Part shown: positions 1-11,029 of the stretch, piece after piece
Position numbering within the stretch: the stretch's first letter is position 1
Layout: the number at the start of each line of letters is the position of its first letter
NCBI RefSeq assembly: GCF_963082655.1
Contig: NC_081552.1
Coordinates: 182,698,571 to 182,762,570, forward strand
From: Stomoxys calcitrans
Lineage: Eukaryota; Arthropoda; Insecta; Diptera; Muscidae
DNA length: 64,000 nt
Direction of reading: 5' to 3'
Notes under the pieces: model-generated
What the model was told of the DNA's origin: nothing
What the model saw: the letters and a program-made list of their open reading frames with translations, nothing else
Databases searched by the model: none
Program-made: the position numbers and the translations under genes

Positions 1-183
1 TGTATAGGGTGGCCAAGGATAGCAACCATCATGCCGTAGCAATATTATTTTGTCTGCTATTTTTTACCCTATGTTGAGAAACTTCAAAGACTCACGTCAT
101 CATTCCTTAAACCAGCCTTCATATTTCTTTTCCTGATATGAATTGTGCAATTTTCTTTCCAAATGGTGCACAAAATGAAAAAA

Positions 184-560
184 GGTTGTTGTTGTAGCCA
201 CATTCTCATGTGGAGGTGACGATACTCGTCAAGCTCCTGCAGGTGAGCAAGCTCGTTCCGTTCCAAAGGACCGATCGCCTCGAGAATAGGGTGGCCATTG
301 GATATTAAAAGGCCCGAATAACTCGCCTTGTCATATCGAGCATCATAGGCACTCCGTATTTGTACAAGAGCCGGTGGCGCCTCTCACTTAGACTCTCCGC
401 TCGATACCGCTGATTGTCCGCAACTGCCATTGCTGCTACTCCGTATGGAGCCATCCACTATCCTTCTCGCGACAGCAATGAACACCACACAGATCGGACC
501 TCTCTATTCTAGCCTGTGTGGTGCTCATATATATCCCGTGCCGGGTTGTATGCGTGAATT
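184..560 (-). repeat. Interspersed repeat family G, 5'-truncated copy with AAC-type tail
   Basis: On the minus strand this segment ends in GTGGCTACAACAACAAC (about 188-204), an AAC-type tail like those of some non-LTR retrotransposons. The body contains CCATACGGAGTAGC, ACACCACACAG and GAGCATCATAGGCACTC-type blocks that recur at 34903-35260, 36545-36750 and 37853-37985. No coding domain is visible. It is probably the 3' end of a LINE or a LINE-driven SINE; the parent element is not identified. Confidence 0.6.
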
Positions 561-667
561 ACTCTCCATATTTTTTTATAATTCTCTCTTTCAGCCCCAT
601 TTAGCGTAAAGGAAATTTTAATTTTTTGCACCGCTGTTATATAGTATGTTATATAGAACAAATCAAT

Positions 668-975
668 GAAGTGCAGAGGTTAGCATTTTCGCCGTTGACG
701 CTGAACGCATGGGTTCGAATCCTGGCGATATTATAAAAAAAAATGTTCGGCGGTGGTTATCACCTCCTAATGCTGGCGCCTATATGAGGTACTTCAAACG
801 ATGGCGACATTTTTAAGGTACTATGCCATGTAAAAACTTCTCCACAAGAGGTGTCGCAGTGCGGCACCCCTTTGGACTCGACCATAAAAAGGAGGTCCCT
901 TATCATTGGACTTAAATTTGAATCGGACAGCACTCATGCATACATATGAGAGAAGTTTGCCCCTTTTCCAAATTT
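668..975 (+). repeat. tRNA-derived SINE copy (diverged head)
   Basis: The copy keeps a box A-like GCAGAGGTTAGCAT (about 676-690), a box B-like GGGTTCGAATCC (710-721), and the tRNA-unrelated body shared by all copies here: CCTCCTAATGCTGG, GGTACTATGCCATGT, GAGGTGTCGCAGTGCGGCAC and AGAAGTTTGCCCC. A short internal duplication is present: the ATGAGGTACTTC / AAGGTACTATG region is partly doubled at about 785-830. The first bases of the head are degraded. Confidence 0.8.
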
Positions 976-984
976 GCATATAGA

Positions 985-2815
985 ACCACATTCAAATAAA
1001 AAAAAATCACACATGGTCACCTTAATCAAACTTAATTTATTCGTAACAATTCGATGCTGTTGGATTTATTAAAATTCCCATAGAACATAGATATCAATAA
1101 CAACAATTAAAAGCGGAAGATAAAAAAAACAATTTATGCACAATGGAACCAGGATATATTTTGGTTTGCTATATGGCAGAAGGAGGTGAATCATCATTTA
1201 ACACAAATGACAAAATGACAGGATTATAAAACACAACAAGAAAGACGATTGGGCGATACCACGCACTGCCAAAGAAAGCAATATAGGAATATGTATGAAA
1301 CATTTTGTGAAACAACGACAAGGCCAACCACAACTCAAAATAGAAAATAAAAACTATTAAAAAACATATAAATCAAAATTCACACCAACAACATCATCCC
1401 GGACAGCTGACAAGAGACAAAGCAAACAATTAGGTTAGGAGCCAACAAAAAGAAAACACACTTCAAGAACCCTGCCCCTAAAAAAACACCCAACACAGAG
1501 AATTAATCGGTCAAAAACTTAGGAACTCTAAACTGTAGTAAATAGAATGCGGAAAAATCAATGCCATGACCAATTTTACCTCCTCGCTGCGCATAACTTC
1601 CTTGAATTCGCGCTTTATGCGTGATACTGCCATATTCACTGCCATGCTGACGATAATGGGTTGCTACTGGTGGTCTTGGAAACTTTAGGTTGTTTGGTGT
1701 GACGTTCTCAACTTCTTTCTTCCTGTATTGGTTCCCAATGCAACTTTGACCCTCAGTTCACGATATTCTGATTTTCTATCTTTTTCGTAGTCTTTTTTTT
1801 AATTTTGTATGCTTGCTATTGTACAATTGTTTTTGTTTTAGTCTTCTTTCGTTTCTTCTTTTGCTGCTGTTAAAAACACAAACACACACAATCACAACAG
1901 AGGGAATATAAATAAGATTTGCAAAATTTTTTATTTTTTTTTTGCAAATGCAAATGTTAATGTTTTTGTACAAATTTTTGTTCTCCGATTTCCACTTCTA
2001 ATTTTTGTGACGCATATTTACACCATTCCAACACATACTTGAGAATGAGGGACATGTCGCTGAGTCATATTAAACAAAGCAAGGTACATTTATTGAGATA
2101 ACCAGCTAGCCCAAGATGTACGCGAATCTAGATTTGCGACGAGATTTCGGAAATCTCGTGTTTTGCAAAGAGGTTTCCCATACATTTTCAATGTGAGGAA
2201 ATCTACATATTTGAGAGGAGATTTGCATCAAATCTCCTTCCAAATTCAAATGCAACATTGCGTTTGCTTTGAATACCGGTTATTATTGGGATTTTTAGGC
2301 AGCATACTTTCTTAACATCTGTCAATTTCTTAATTGCTGACCGCAATGTCTATGCTGAACACAATAAAAATGCTTATCATAATAAAAACGCTGTCAAAAA
2401 CGTCACTGTTGACAAATAAAGACAGCGTAAATCGTAGTAGAAACGGGTTTCGAGATTATCTCAAATCAAGTGGATTTGAGATCTAGTGGAAACATGGTTT
2501 AAACCTAAAGGCTGGTACTATGTTCAATTTCCGCAAAATATTCGCTTGCATATACGCAGCTCAAATGAAATTTCCTTTGCGTTACAGGGTGACATAAAAG
2601 CCAATGGTGAATTTTTCTTCCAATTACGAATGATATTGTATGTTTTAATAGCTCTATACATGGCTGAATTATTTTAAAGATTGTCTAATTTGTACAGCAA
2701 CATAAAAACCGTATGGTGAAACCGCCATCTTGCCATTAAGCTGATCGACATTTTGCCAACACAAACCAAGAAATGTGCGTGCGTGTGTGTGTACGTGTGC
2801 AGAAAGTATGCGTAT
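985..2815. other. Non-coding stretch, no gene recognised
   Basis: AT-rich sequence without a convincing ORF. At 2105-2500 several AGATTT/AAATCT motifs face each other, for example GAGATTTCGGAAATCTC near 2140 and AAATCAAGTGGATTTGAGAT near 2465, suggesting a decayed MITE. A GT-rich microsatellite lies at about 2773-2800. The 63-codon ORF at 2486-2677 begins in this decayed repeat and matches nothing I know. Confidence 0.5.
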
Positions 2816-2819
2816 GTGA

Positions 2820-2872
2820 GCACGCTGATAGAAATATGACGGTACTTTGCCAATACCGCCTGGTATTACTAT
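2820..2872 (+). repeat. Terminal fragment of the CCAATACCGCC repeat
   Basis: The block GGTACTTTGCCAATACCGCC plus flanks is almost identical to 53790-53837, where it forms the left end of a longer element. Here only about 50 bp are recognisable before the sequence diverges. Confidence 0.5.
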
Positions 2873-3139
2873 AGGTCTCTTCCCGTACTTTTCCAGTACA
2901 AATTGCAGGAGAGTAAGAGCCAATTTACTCTCTTTAAAAATTTTTCAAACAAAACGCGAACGACTTCCAGTAAAAATGTGCAGATAAACAGCTGATTTTT
3001 GTTTTGGATGGTTTTTTATTTGCTTGCTTGGAAAAAATACTTTTTAAATAAAAAATGTTGGCGATAATTTGAGATATTTTCCTTAGATAAACAGCAACTT
3101 ATTCGTCCGGGAGTAAAAAGGCTAGAAAAGGAGCAATTC

Positions 3140-3271
3140 GTGTATCCGAAATCTCCGTGCAGCTGGACAGCCATCACAAATTACGGTGCAATCCCATGGC
3201 AGCCGGTTCAACGTACCGCATTGGCCCGATAGAGGCTTTCAGTGTAAAATACACTGCTAAAACAACAACAA
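3140..3271 (+). repeat. LINE-like 3' fragment with AAC tail
   Basis: The segment ends in CTAAAACAACAACAACC immediately before a Jockey-type reverse transcriptase fragment. The tail resembles that of family G, but the body (GGCAGCCGGTTC, CGCATTGGCCCGAT) is different. It is probably the 3' tail of an unrelated non-LTR insertion. No ORF can be assigned to it. Confidence 0.35.
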
Positions 3272-3715
3272 CCGTGCACGAAGCTACGAATGTCATTCGT
3301 GGCGCCAAGCCGCGCAAGGCGCTAGTTCCAGACAGAATCTCTACACTGATGCTGAAGAATCTGTATCTGCCTGGAGTCGATTACCTTACAACTGTCCTCA
3401 GCCTATCTGAACACTATTATAGTACCCGATGTTTGGAAGATAGACAGTCTGAACCCGCTACTGAAACTTGAAGAGGACACGAGCAAGGGGGAGTCGTACA
3501 GACCGATCTCCCTTCTCTCATCAGTAGCCAAGATGCATGAGGGAATACTCCTCCCGATCCTCTCGTTGGGCAATTTCCCAACGAAGACATTTCGAAGGCT
3601 GCATAGGACTACAACTGCTTTACATGTCATCACCGTATACAAAGGTACACTTGTTGTGCAGACAAAGATACCTTGAACTAACCATCTAATGTTTTTGGAC
3701 ATTGTGGCTAGATAA
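3265..3715 (+). pseudogene. Reverse transcriptase fragment, Jockey-like non-LTR retrotransposon (family B)
   Basis: The first frame reads through the conserved fingers region, with NVIRGAKPRKALVPD where functional copies usually have a KALGPDG-type motif, followed by MLKNL. After a frameshift near 3410 it continues as VIVPDVWKIDSLNPLLK, and then SYRPISLLSSVAKMHEGIL (about 3493-3549) marks the next conserved RT block. The palm domain with the catalytic YADD is absent. At least two frameshifts and the truncation make it a dead fragment. The family link to Jockey/BS-type elements is from general familiarity with the motif order, not a search. Confidence 0.7.
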
Positions 3716-3780
3716 ATTCCTACGACCACTGATGTGAGGCTAAGGGAGCTTTCTCAAGCTACGAACACTTTGTTATCATT
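3716..3780 (+). pseudogene. Scrap of family C LINE
   Basis: The translation TTDVRLRELSQATNTLLSL matches the segment upstream of RNase H in the family C copy at 50340 (AVRLRELSLW). It directly abuts the family B fragment. Only about 20 codons survive. Confidence 0.45.
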
Positions 3781-4384
3781 GAAGAAATCTGTATCCGTTC
3801 ACAATTGGCAGACTAATTTGCACAAAATTTTTCTAATCCCACTGTGCGTCACTTGTTTAACTGCCCAGCTGGAGCCACTCAATCCAATGTCAGCATCTTC
3901 CCTCCTTAACAAATTCAAAGAAACGGCGTTGGTTTCATCGTAGCTCTCCGATGAGGATGATTCCAATAAAACACTTAAGAAACCCATAATTTTTGGTGTC
4001 TGGAAGGATACAATGTTTGATTTTTTATAATGATTTTCCAAATAATTCCGCAAATTTTGCACTTACTTTCTAATGTAGAAAATTACAATTTCATTTGTCG
4101 AGCTTTCTGTACCTGAACACTTGCTGCTGCCTTGAATCCTCATTAAAAGTAAATAAAAATGAAATAAATTTAATAATTACAAATAAACAATATTTATATT
4201 GTTTACTTACCTCTGCCTTTTTGATCCATTTTGGCGTTAACTTTTGTATTTTCAAGTAACGGATGCTTTTCTGAAAACAGCTGACCTTTACGAAACATCT
4301 GTTCAAAATTGCAAATTTCTGCTGGCAAAAAAAGTCCCAGTAAGAATTTGCAGGTTCTCTATTTTGAAACTGTCAAAATTTGCA
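3781..4384. other. Non-coding stretch, no gene recognised
   Basis: AT-rich sequence between two LINE fragments. Minus-strand ORFs of 71-87 codons occur (3799-4062 and 4091-4306) but show low-complexity composition and no domain I recognise. I see no splice or promoter signals strong enough to call a gene. Confidence 0.4.
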
Positions 4385-4780
4385 CTCACTGGGAGTGAGA
4401 AAGCAGACGATTTGGTAGTCTAAGCCAGTGAACTGCCGTCAATAAACTTATTTAACCCGAAGCCTTACGGGTCGACGAAGTCCGAATTAAAGGTGTGGGT
4501 GACGAATGCGCATGTAACCATGTGGAATTGCGAAGCGGTCGGTAGGACGTCAAAAATCTTATGGGGAGATGCAGATCGCGAGAAGACGAGACTATTACTG
4601 AAAGGAAGTAAGAAGGAGGTCAGTATAGCTTTCGGTATCATGTCGGGACACATAGGACTATGAGGTCACTTATGTAAAATCCGTGCGGCAAGTGATAGCA
4701 TGTGTAGTGTAAGCTGAGAAGATCAGACGTTGGAGCATTTCGGATGTCATTGCCCAGCTTTCACGTTTAACAGATACCGG
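4385..4780 (+). pseudogene. 3' coding end of family A non-LTR retrotransposon
   Basis: This is the end of the family A ORF2: remnants of RNase H (ADDLVV around 4400), the spacer with NPKPYGSTKSELKVWVTNAH in one frame, then LLLKGSKKEVSIAFGIMSGH and a degraded C-terminal Cys/His motif (MCSV.AEK..LEHFGCHCPA). Internal stops are present, for instance TGA within the GLRAHL block near 4663. The same block occurs at 9830-10760, 19770-19965 and 33990-34360. It abuts a hairpin-family repeat at about 4785. Confidence 0.75.
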
Positions 4781-4784
4781 TTGA

Positions 4785-5698
4785 CCACATTATGGCAAAT
4801 TGCTCACAATCGGACGAACATAAATATGGGAGCTACATCTAAATCTAAACCGACTTCGATCAAACTTCTTAGATACTGTGTTAGTCGTAAATAAAAGCGT
4901 TATGCAATAAATGCGTTTGCAGGGTTTTTAGAAATGAAAATCGGGTGATTTATATATATTAAAGCTATATATAAATCTGAACCGATTTCTATGAAATTCA
5001 CCAGTAATGTCAAGAGTCAGAAAGAAAATTCCTTTCAAATGTGGAGAGAAACGGTTAACAAATGCTCACATTATTGAAATGTTAATCCAAATCGGAAGAA
5101 CATATGTGTATATGGGAGCTATATCCAAATCTGAATCGATGTTATCCAATTTCAATGGGCTTCTTCTCTTGGCTTAAAAAAATGCCTGGGTCAAATTTGG
5201 AGATTTAATGCAAATTTGCCCATGAACATTTACGTAAGGAACAGGGACAACCTTTCCACAAATCAATGAGTGCTATCTGATTCAAGTTTAAACTCAATGA
5301 TACGGGGCCTTTCTTTTAATAGCCTAGTCCGAACAGCGTGCCGCAGTGCGACACCTTTTTGGGGAGAAGTTTTTACATGGCATAGTACCTCACAAATGTC
5401 GCCACCACTGAATTTTTTTGAGGTTCTCGCCTGGGTTCGAACCCAGGCGTTCAGCGTCATAGGCGGACATGCTAACCTCTGCGCTAAGGTGGCCTGAAGA
5501 TGGTCGTGTGAAAATTACGATCTCTACTTTATACACATATTAACATGGACGGACAGACGGACATAGCTAAATCGAATCAGAAAGTGATTCTGATCGCTAT
5601 ACTTATCAATGGTTCTAGCTTTCTTTCTTCTGGGTGTAACAAATAAATGCAATAATTTATTATACCCTGTATCATAGTAGTGGTGCAGGGTATAAAAA
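4785..5698 (+). repeat. Hairpin-capped repeat family, variant copy interrupted by a SINE
   Basis: The body carries phrases typical of this family, TGGGAGCTA.ATC.AAATCTGAACCGA, repeated about every 150-200 bp (4830, 4965 and 5110). After the SINE at 5211-5494 the copy continues with GGACGGACAGACGGACATAG and ends in GGTGCAGGGTATAAAAAG, the usual terminus. Most of the first 5' end is missing because it abuts family A. It is non-coding. Confidence 0.6.
5211..5494 (-). repeat. tRNA-derived SINE copy
   Basis: Read on the minus strand it starts GGCCACCTTAGCGCAGAGG (5494 downward), giving box A; box B GGGTTCGAACCC lies at about 5430-5441. The tail reads TGTTCCTTACGTAAATGTTC and then GGGCAAATTTGC. 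It sits inside a hairpin-family repeat, so it inserted after that repeat was in place. Confidence 0.85.
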
Positions 5699-5699
5699 G

Positions 5700-7000
5700 T
5701 TGCACTCAGCTGGTTGCTTGACTCTACCTTCTTAGTGCACTCTGGCCTTGAGCTACAAACCAGACCTTGTATACTACAAAAAGGTTTGTTTGTACCAAAT
5801 TGTGCCTGAGGCAGACTAGTCAAACATTCTTCAAAAATTTTAAAAAGAACCCTCATATATTAAATGACAAATGGCATTTATACTTACACTCTCATTAGCT
5901 AGGCCCCGGGAGAAGCATTGCTTGATTATAGAAAAAGTTCTCATGTCTCAGATTGTTGATTGTCTGGTGGGAAAAGTTCAAAGATCTCTTCCCCTTCTTA
6001 AAAAGAAAAACAACAAAATAATAAAAAATCGATACTTTTTGTTTGCCCAAAAGTATTTCAATAATGTTCTTAAACAGGCCTTGCTAGCCTTCATTAGTAA
6101 TAGAACTTACACTTGCCTTGCCATCAATTAAATTCATTTGTGGTACGATCGGGGATGCATGATTGTTTATTCGGTTAATCAGACTTTATTGGTTTGTGGC
6201 TGTCCAAAGGGGATGGGGGCGTGTCTACATTTAACAACGTGTAGAACATTTGGTGCTGCTCTGATTACATCAACCCTGCGTGTATGATGATGTGTTAAAG
6301 CAAAACCTGATAAAGCCAACACGTGGTTTTGGATCGCTTCAAAAATTTAAGTCAGAGGCGTATCACTCAAAATTATTCCTCTTACTCATATTCTATCCAT
6401 CGAATTGTAGAGTTCTCTAGTTACAATTTATCGTATCGATGTTCTTCTGGTTAAAGGATTTGGGTTTTCTGAATATATTCTTATTGCCTATCCTAACGAT
6501 AAACCTTAACCGGAATGTGGATGCCGGATAACTGCAGCTGTTTTTTGTGTACGGATTGCTTCGTTATATATGGGTTGGTATTCGATTCTGCTTTCGGAAT
6601 TTCCGCTGAAATTTTTAATTGTTCCGCGAGCTGAATTTGACAGCAAGCAAATGTTTTTTTTTCAATACCAAAACACGTTTCTTTATCTGCACTTATTGTT
6701 TTCTCTATTTTATATATCTCTTCTCAAATAAAGAAAAAAGAACCATTGAAACCAATAAAACAAGCAAAAATTATGCCGGAAATAGTTTCAAGTGTTGTCA
6801 CTATAATAGTTTTTTCTCAGTTTCCTTACTATAAACTGAGTACTACTTTTCCGCCTATTTTCAACCAACGTTTTGCCGACTTTTTATATGGAGTTTGACA
6901 GCATTCCTTCATGGAAAAACTGAACAGAATACTCAGATTATGGGTGTGTTCGCGTACTTATCCAGTAACAATTTGCCAGCAAAAATTTGCTGCAAGTAAG
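5700..7000. other. Non-coding stretch, no gene recognised
   Basis: AT-rich sequence. ORFs of 60-110 codons are present on both strands (5524-5856 minus, 5871-6131 plus, 6619-6834 plus), but the first runs through the end of the preceding repeat and none shows a recognisable domain, codon signature or splice context. Confidence 0.4.
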
Positions 7001-7010
7001 AAACTTCAAA

Positions 7011-7112
7011 AATGCAAATTTGTCCATGGGCATTCCACTGTGGAACAGGGGCAAACTTCTCACTTGTTAATAAGTGCTGTCAGATTCAAGGCTATACTCA
7101 GTGATATTATAG
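7011..7112 (-). repeat. SINE 3' fragment
   Basis: Only the tail half of the SINE is present: GCAAATTTGTCCATGGGCAT, GGAACAGGGGCAAACTTCTC and GTGCTGTCAGATTCAAG. The tRNA-related head is missing, as expected for 5' truncation during reverse transcription. Confidence 0.7.
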
Positions 7113-7165
7113 TCACAATTAGCTAACACGAACTTTAGTTATTTTACGAGAAACCCACCCTAAAG

Positions 7166-7709
7166 GTGCAGTTACATACTATGCGCGCGCATTAAAAATG
7201 CAACTCTGCATACAAATCCCACAAACACGATGCGCAAAAGTTGAAGTTTGTACTTTGACGCCTAAAAACACTACTTCACGTATGGCAACACAGAATTGCA
7301 CACAAGTTCAATCAAAAAATACAAACTTGCCCATGAACATTCCTCTAAGGAACAGGAGCAAACTTCTCACATATCAACGAGTGCAATGATAAGGGGCCTC
7401 TTTTTTAAAGCCGAGTCCGAACGGCGTGCCGCAGTGCGACACATCTTTGAAGAGAAGTTTTACATGGCATAGTACCTCACAAATGTTGCCAGCATTAGGA
7501 GGGGAAAACCACCGCTGAAAATGTTTCTTGATGGTCTCGCCATGATTCGAACCCAGGCGTTCAGCGTCATAGGCGGACATGCTTACCTCTGCGCTACGGT
7601 GGCCTTCACACGAGTTCAATCGACAAAGTTAGAAATTCTGTAATTTTTGCGAGTCGCTTTTGTGGGATTTATTTACAGAGTGGCATTTTTAATGCGTATG
7701 TAACTCCAC
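7166..7709. mobile_element. MITE M1 with about 45-bp terminal inverted repeats, split by a SINE
   Basis: The left end GTTACATACTATGCGCGCGC continuing to CAAATCCCACAAA is matched, inverted, by the right end TTTGTGGGATTTATTTACAG through GCGTATGTAACTCC. The arms share ATTAAAAATGC.ACTCTG. No transposase is encoded, so this is a non-autonomous DNA element. A SINE (7322-7604) lies inside it, flanked by a clear target duplication (7299-7313 and 7607-7621). A second, shorter M1 copy is at 15443-15592. Confidence 0.75.
7322..7604 (-). repeat. tRNA-derived SINE with intact 15-bp target site duplication
   Basis: Minus-strand head GGCCACCGTAGCGCAGAGGT (7604 downward) and box B TGGGTTCGAATCATGG are well preserved. 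CACACAAGTTCAATC (7299-7313) and CACACGAGTTCAATC (7607-7621) flank the insertion with one mismatch. This supports movement by LINE-encoded target-primed reverse transcription and defines both ends of the SINE. Confidence 0.9.
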
Positions 7710-7739
7710 ATTAAGTGTTATCATTTGTCTTTTGAAAGG

Positions 7740-8340
7740 GGAGAACAATGACAAAACGACGAATTCCGCTGCCTATACCAGGAAATTGGACCTCACATGC
7801 AGTATTCGACTGGCTGGTATAAAGCTGGTGCATCTGAGAAAGGTGATAGTTCACTGAAGTGGCGGCTGGTTTACGCTGGTTTACCGCTGAAGTTTTTTTC
7901 TGATTGATATACCCCTGGCTTTCAGAGATTATGAAGTCGTATGGTCGATCAATGGAGAAGTTTAGGTTTAGGATGGAGAGGATTTCTGGTTCAAATGAAA
8001 TGACGGGTTGTCAAGATACGTCATTAACCAGAACTTTTGACACCATCGATATATCTAGCAAACTGCATCATTCACCCATAAATTTGGGGTGCTTGCCAGA
8101 ACAAAATGTGGAGCTATCTATCTGATCCGCCAAGCCAATTTCCTTTTTTGGTCCTTATTTGAGAGAATCCCACAATTCGTTATGCGTATTAAAGTCTCAG
8201 CTTCGAGTGGTTATAGCTGGATGACAGGAATCAGGTGTCGGGCATATAATCTGAGATATAGTTACAAATCGGTGGTGATTATACGTTTGTATAGTTCTAT
8301 CTCGGCAGTTGGAAACCTGACTGCTTCCCCACATACATCA
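7740..8340 (-). pseudogene. Endonuclease domain fragment of a Jockey-like non-LTR retrotransposon
   Basis: Read on the minus strand, successive frames give HNELWDSL (about 8175), then GNWLGGSDR / GLADQIDSSTFCSG, KHPKFMGE and LLDISMVSKVLVNDVS around 8020-8140, followed by FEPEILSILNLN near 7960. This order matches the C-terminal half of the APE-type endonuclease of Jockey/CR1-like LINEs: asparagine-containing NAH.LW block, then SPD and S.SSDH-type blocks. Frameshifts and stops occur throughout (for example TGA near 8080). It may belong to family D, but no overlapping copy here proves that. Confidence 0.55.
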
Positions 8341-8389
8341 CCCCTACATGGGTGATTAACGTCAAGAAACAGCGAGATAGGTCTATCGG

Positions 8390-8575
8390 TACAGTGCTGT
8401 CGTCTCGAGATAAGTTTTTGCCTCATGTTTAGGTTGTATGGGTAGCGAACTAGGTCTATACCGATTTACCCCATGGAACCTTGATCGGCACAAGGCTGTC
8501 GTCTCGAGATAAGATTTTTGCTCCTTATTTAGGTTGAATGGGTAGCCCACCATAAAAAGGTTAGTTCACTCAGAG
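8390..8575. repeat. Imperfect tandem duplication, about 99-bp period
   Basis: GCTGTCGTCTCGAGATAAG occurs at 8396 and again at 8495, each followed by TTTTTGC and a TTTAGGTTG.ATGGGTAGC block. The unit is not seen elsewhere in the window. It lies just upstream, in minus orientation, of the endonuclease fragment and may be the 5' untranslated part of that LINE. Confidence 0.6.
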
Positions 8576-9695
8576 GTCTGGCCCATTGTGATATCCTAGA
8601 GAAAGAAAAAGAAGTGTGGGTGGAAATGGGAAAAGAAAATGTTGGAAATATCTGCAAAAATATAAGAAGAAACTACAAGAAGGGAGTCGTTAGAAAATCG
8701 CTTATCCGACACGCCCTCACTTACATATGTGCTTCTATAGGGTGGTTAAATTTTAAGGGAATCACATCTACACATTGAGTTTTTTTCTACATTTTGTTTG
8801 AGATTTCTCAATTTCAGACCAACTCTATTTGATCTGCTCCATCGAGCAACGCTTTACAGTTATTCATAACAACATACATGAACGTCATCCCGTCTTATTC
8901 ACTAACTTGATGGCGACATCTCTCAGTTTAATTCGAAATATTCATAGTCCACCAATCTTGTCACATCCATGGTTCCTAGATAAGAACAACTTCTAATCCT
9001 TTCGCCATCAAAAAGACATTCGCTCACATTTTGGGCCTAATGACCGATTAGCACACTAACATCTGGTTCCCTTTCGGAACTTTCCCCCGAAGACTGCTGT
9101 GCTGTGGTGAGTGTCTTAGGAATAGTTCCGCAAATTCTATAAAAAAGTTTGAGAGCCAGGCGACATTTATTATTCATCGTTCTGTTCGCTGCCGATGGCC
9201 TAGTTAATGTTAAGCAAGTGGGGATGACAGTGTAATGGTCTTGTCCCCTGGACACCAATCCCGTGTCTTCGCCAGGGTCGGTTGGGTCTTAAGATTTCAT
9301 TCTAAGCCTACTCCCGTGCTTTAGATATGCCGCTGGACTTGGGACAGGCGCAGACCAGCATACATTTGAAGGATACACCGAGTAACTGCAAAATTTTGCG
9401 AGATATTCTGGGGGGAGTGAAATAAAAACACCTCTGCTGTACTCAACAGCAAGATTCACTAATAGAAAGTTTCATCACTTGCCGAAAACAAAAAGTGACG
9501 GGGTTTCATGAACATGGAAGGTATCGAAATGTGCCGATTGAATATGCAAATATGAGAAAACGTAAACAAAGATTGGATATAACAAATGGACAAGTTGACA
9601 TCCTCAATAGCAAGTACTGTCAAACATTCAAACAAATAAAAAAGTGTTAAGTTCTAAACGTAGTTGAAGGACATATGAGTATTTAACGTACCAAA
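8576..9695. other. Non-coding stretch, no gene recognised
   Basis: Mixed composition. The segment 9015-9400 is more GC-rich than its surroundings and carries a 73-codon minus-strand ORF without recognisable domains; it may be another decayed retroelement. No RNA gene or splice structure is apparent. Confidence 0.35.
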
Positions 9696-9699
9696 TTCT

Positions 9700-9815
9700 T
9701 GTAAAAAATTAAAGCTTCTAAGGACCGTAGATAACTAATAGGTAGATCGGTTCATATGGGAACTATATCAGATTATAGACAAATTTGGACAATAGTGGAT
9801 TTTGAAGTCATAACA
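9700..9815 (+). repeat. Hairpin-capped repeat family, internal fragment
   Basis: GATCGGTTCATATGGGAACT, ATATCAGATTATAGAC and GAAGTCATAACAAT match the internal monomers of the family, as at 28960-29040. Both ends are missing. Confidence 0.55.
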
Positions 9816-9829
9816 ATACATTAAGTTAG

Positions 9830-10760
9830 GTTGAAAAGAGGGTGCGAATATTAATCCGCTCCATGACACTATGGAAATACAACTTAGCCAGTAATCAGCT
9901 AAAATTTAACCTCGAAAAATAAAATAAAAAAGTTAGGGACTCCATACCACTCCTCTGAGTTGGTTCATGTCTGGTATTGTGTCCCCACCTAAGTAGCGGT
10001 GTCTTTTAGCCTCGAAAGCCGGGAAATGACATAGAAAATGCTTCAACGTCTCATCATCTTCCCCGCATGCTATCACTTGCCGCACCGATTTTGCATGAAT
10101 GAGCTCGTAGTCCTATGTGTCCCGTTATGATTCCAAAAGCTATACTGACCTCCTTCTTACTTCCTTTCAGTAAAAGCCTCGTCCTCTCACGATCCGGATC
10201 ACCCCATATCAGTTGCCGCTCCGATTTTCAATAAATGAGCTCGTAGTCCTATGTGTCCCGAATTGATACCAAAAGCTATACTGATATCCTTCTTACTCCC
10301 TTTCAGTAAAAATCTCATCCTCTCGCGGTTCGGATCACCCTATAGGATTTTCACCGTCCTACCGACTGTTTTGCTGTTCCACAGTGTTACATGCGTTCGT
10401 CGCCCGCGCCCTTAACTCGGACAGCGTCGACCCGAAAGGCTTCGAGTTAACTATGTTTATTGACGGCAGTCCTCTGGCCTTCACTGCCAAATCGTCTGCC
10501 CTTTTATTCCCCCTTACTCTGTTATGGCCCGGAGAAGTTTGTGCCCAAACGATGCCGATTGTGCCATTCTCAGAGAAGGCGTTAATCTCCTTCTTACACT
10601 TCAAGACTATTCGTGACCTTACCGTCCTGGTTGTTATAGTCCTAATGGCAATTTTACTGTCCGTAAAGATGTTCACACTGTCCTCGCGTTAGCACCACCC
10701 CACCTCACGGTTTCCGTGATCGCCCGGAACTCCGCCTAGGCATCTAGGGCCTCAAAAGTT
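9830..10760 (-). pseudogene. RNase H and 3' end of family A non-LTR retrotransposon
   Basis: The minus strand encodes RNase H: VNIFTDSKIAIRTITTRT (the D of TDSK is a catalytic-type residue), IVLKCKKEINAFSENGTIGI, then HNRVRGNKRADDLAVKARG, the conserved GN..AD block. Next comes the NSKPFGSTLSELRARATNA spacer, the LLLKGSKKEVSIAFGI region and degraded Cys/His residues. Upstream RT is absent (5' truncation at about 10760). The 3' untranslated part runs to about 9830 and ends in AACCTAA-like sequence. A 136-bp direct duplication (10077-10345) lies inside the coding end. It has no uninterrupted ORF of functional length. Confidence 0.8.
10077..10345. repeat. 136-bp tandem duplication within family A
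   Basis: Two adjacent copies begin at about 10079 (TTGCCGCACCGATTTTGC) and 10215 (TTGCCGCTCCGATTTTCA) and share ATGAGCTCGTAGTCCTATGT, AGCTATACTGA and CTTTCAGTAAAA. They differ at several positions, so the duplication is not very recent. Other family A copies in this window have only one copy of this segment. Confidence 0.8.
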
Positions 10761-11029
10761 CGATCGATGGTGATAATATAAGTTGTATGTCGGCTAGTCG
10801 CTTTTCGTAATCGTACTTTAGTGAATCAATACCCAATAAAATTATTATGTGGAACTATTTTTTAATATTTTTATCACTATTTTTCTATTTATTGTGCCGG
10901 AATATTTTTAGAGATAACATTCAATTATGAAAATAAATATGTAGAAACAATTGATCTGACAGTTATCAAAGTGGCGAAAGATAAGAGACTACAGGAACAA
11001 AAGTAGGGAAAGTCGTAAGTCAGCTGTAG

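Noticed and set aside
5263..5497. Overlapping 65-75 codon ORFs on both strands at 5.3-5.5 kb
   Set aside because: They are translations of the SINE; similar peptides (for example around CRSATPLWREV) recur at 20194, 51177 and 59775, which marks them as SINE shadows.
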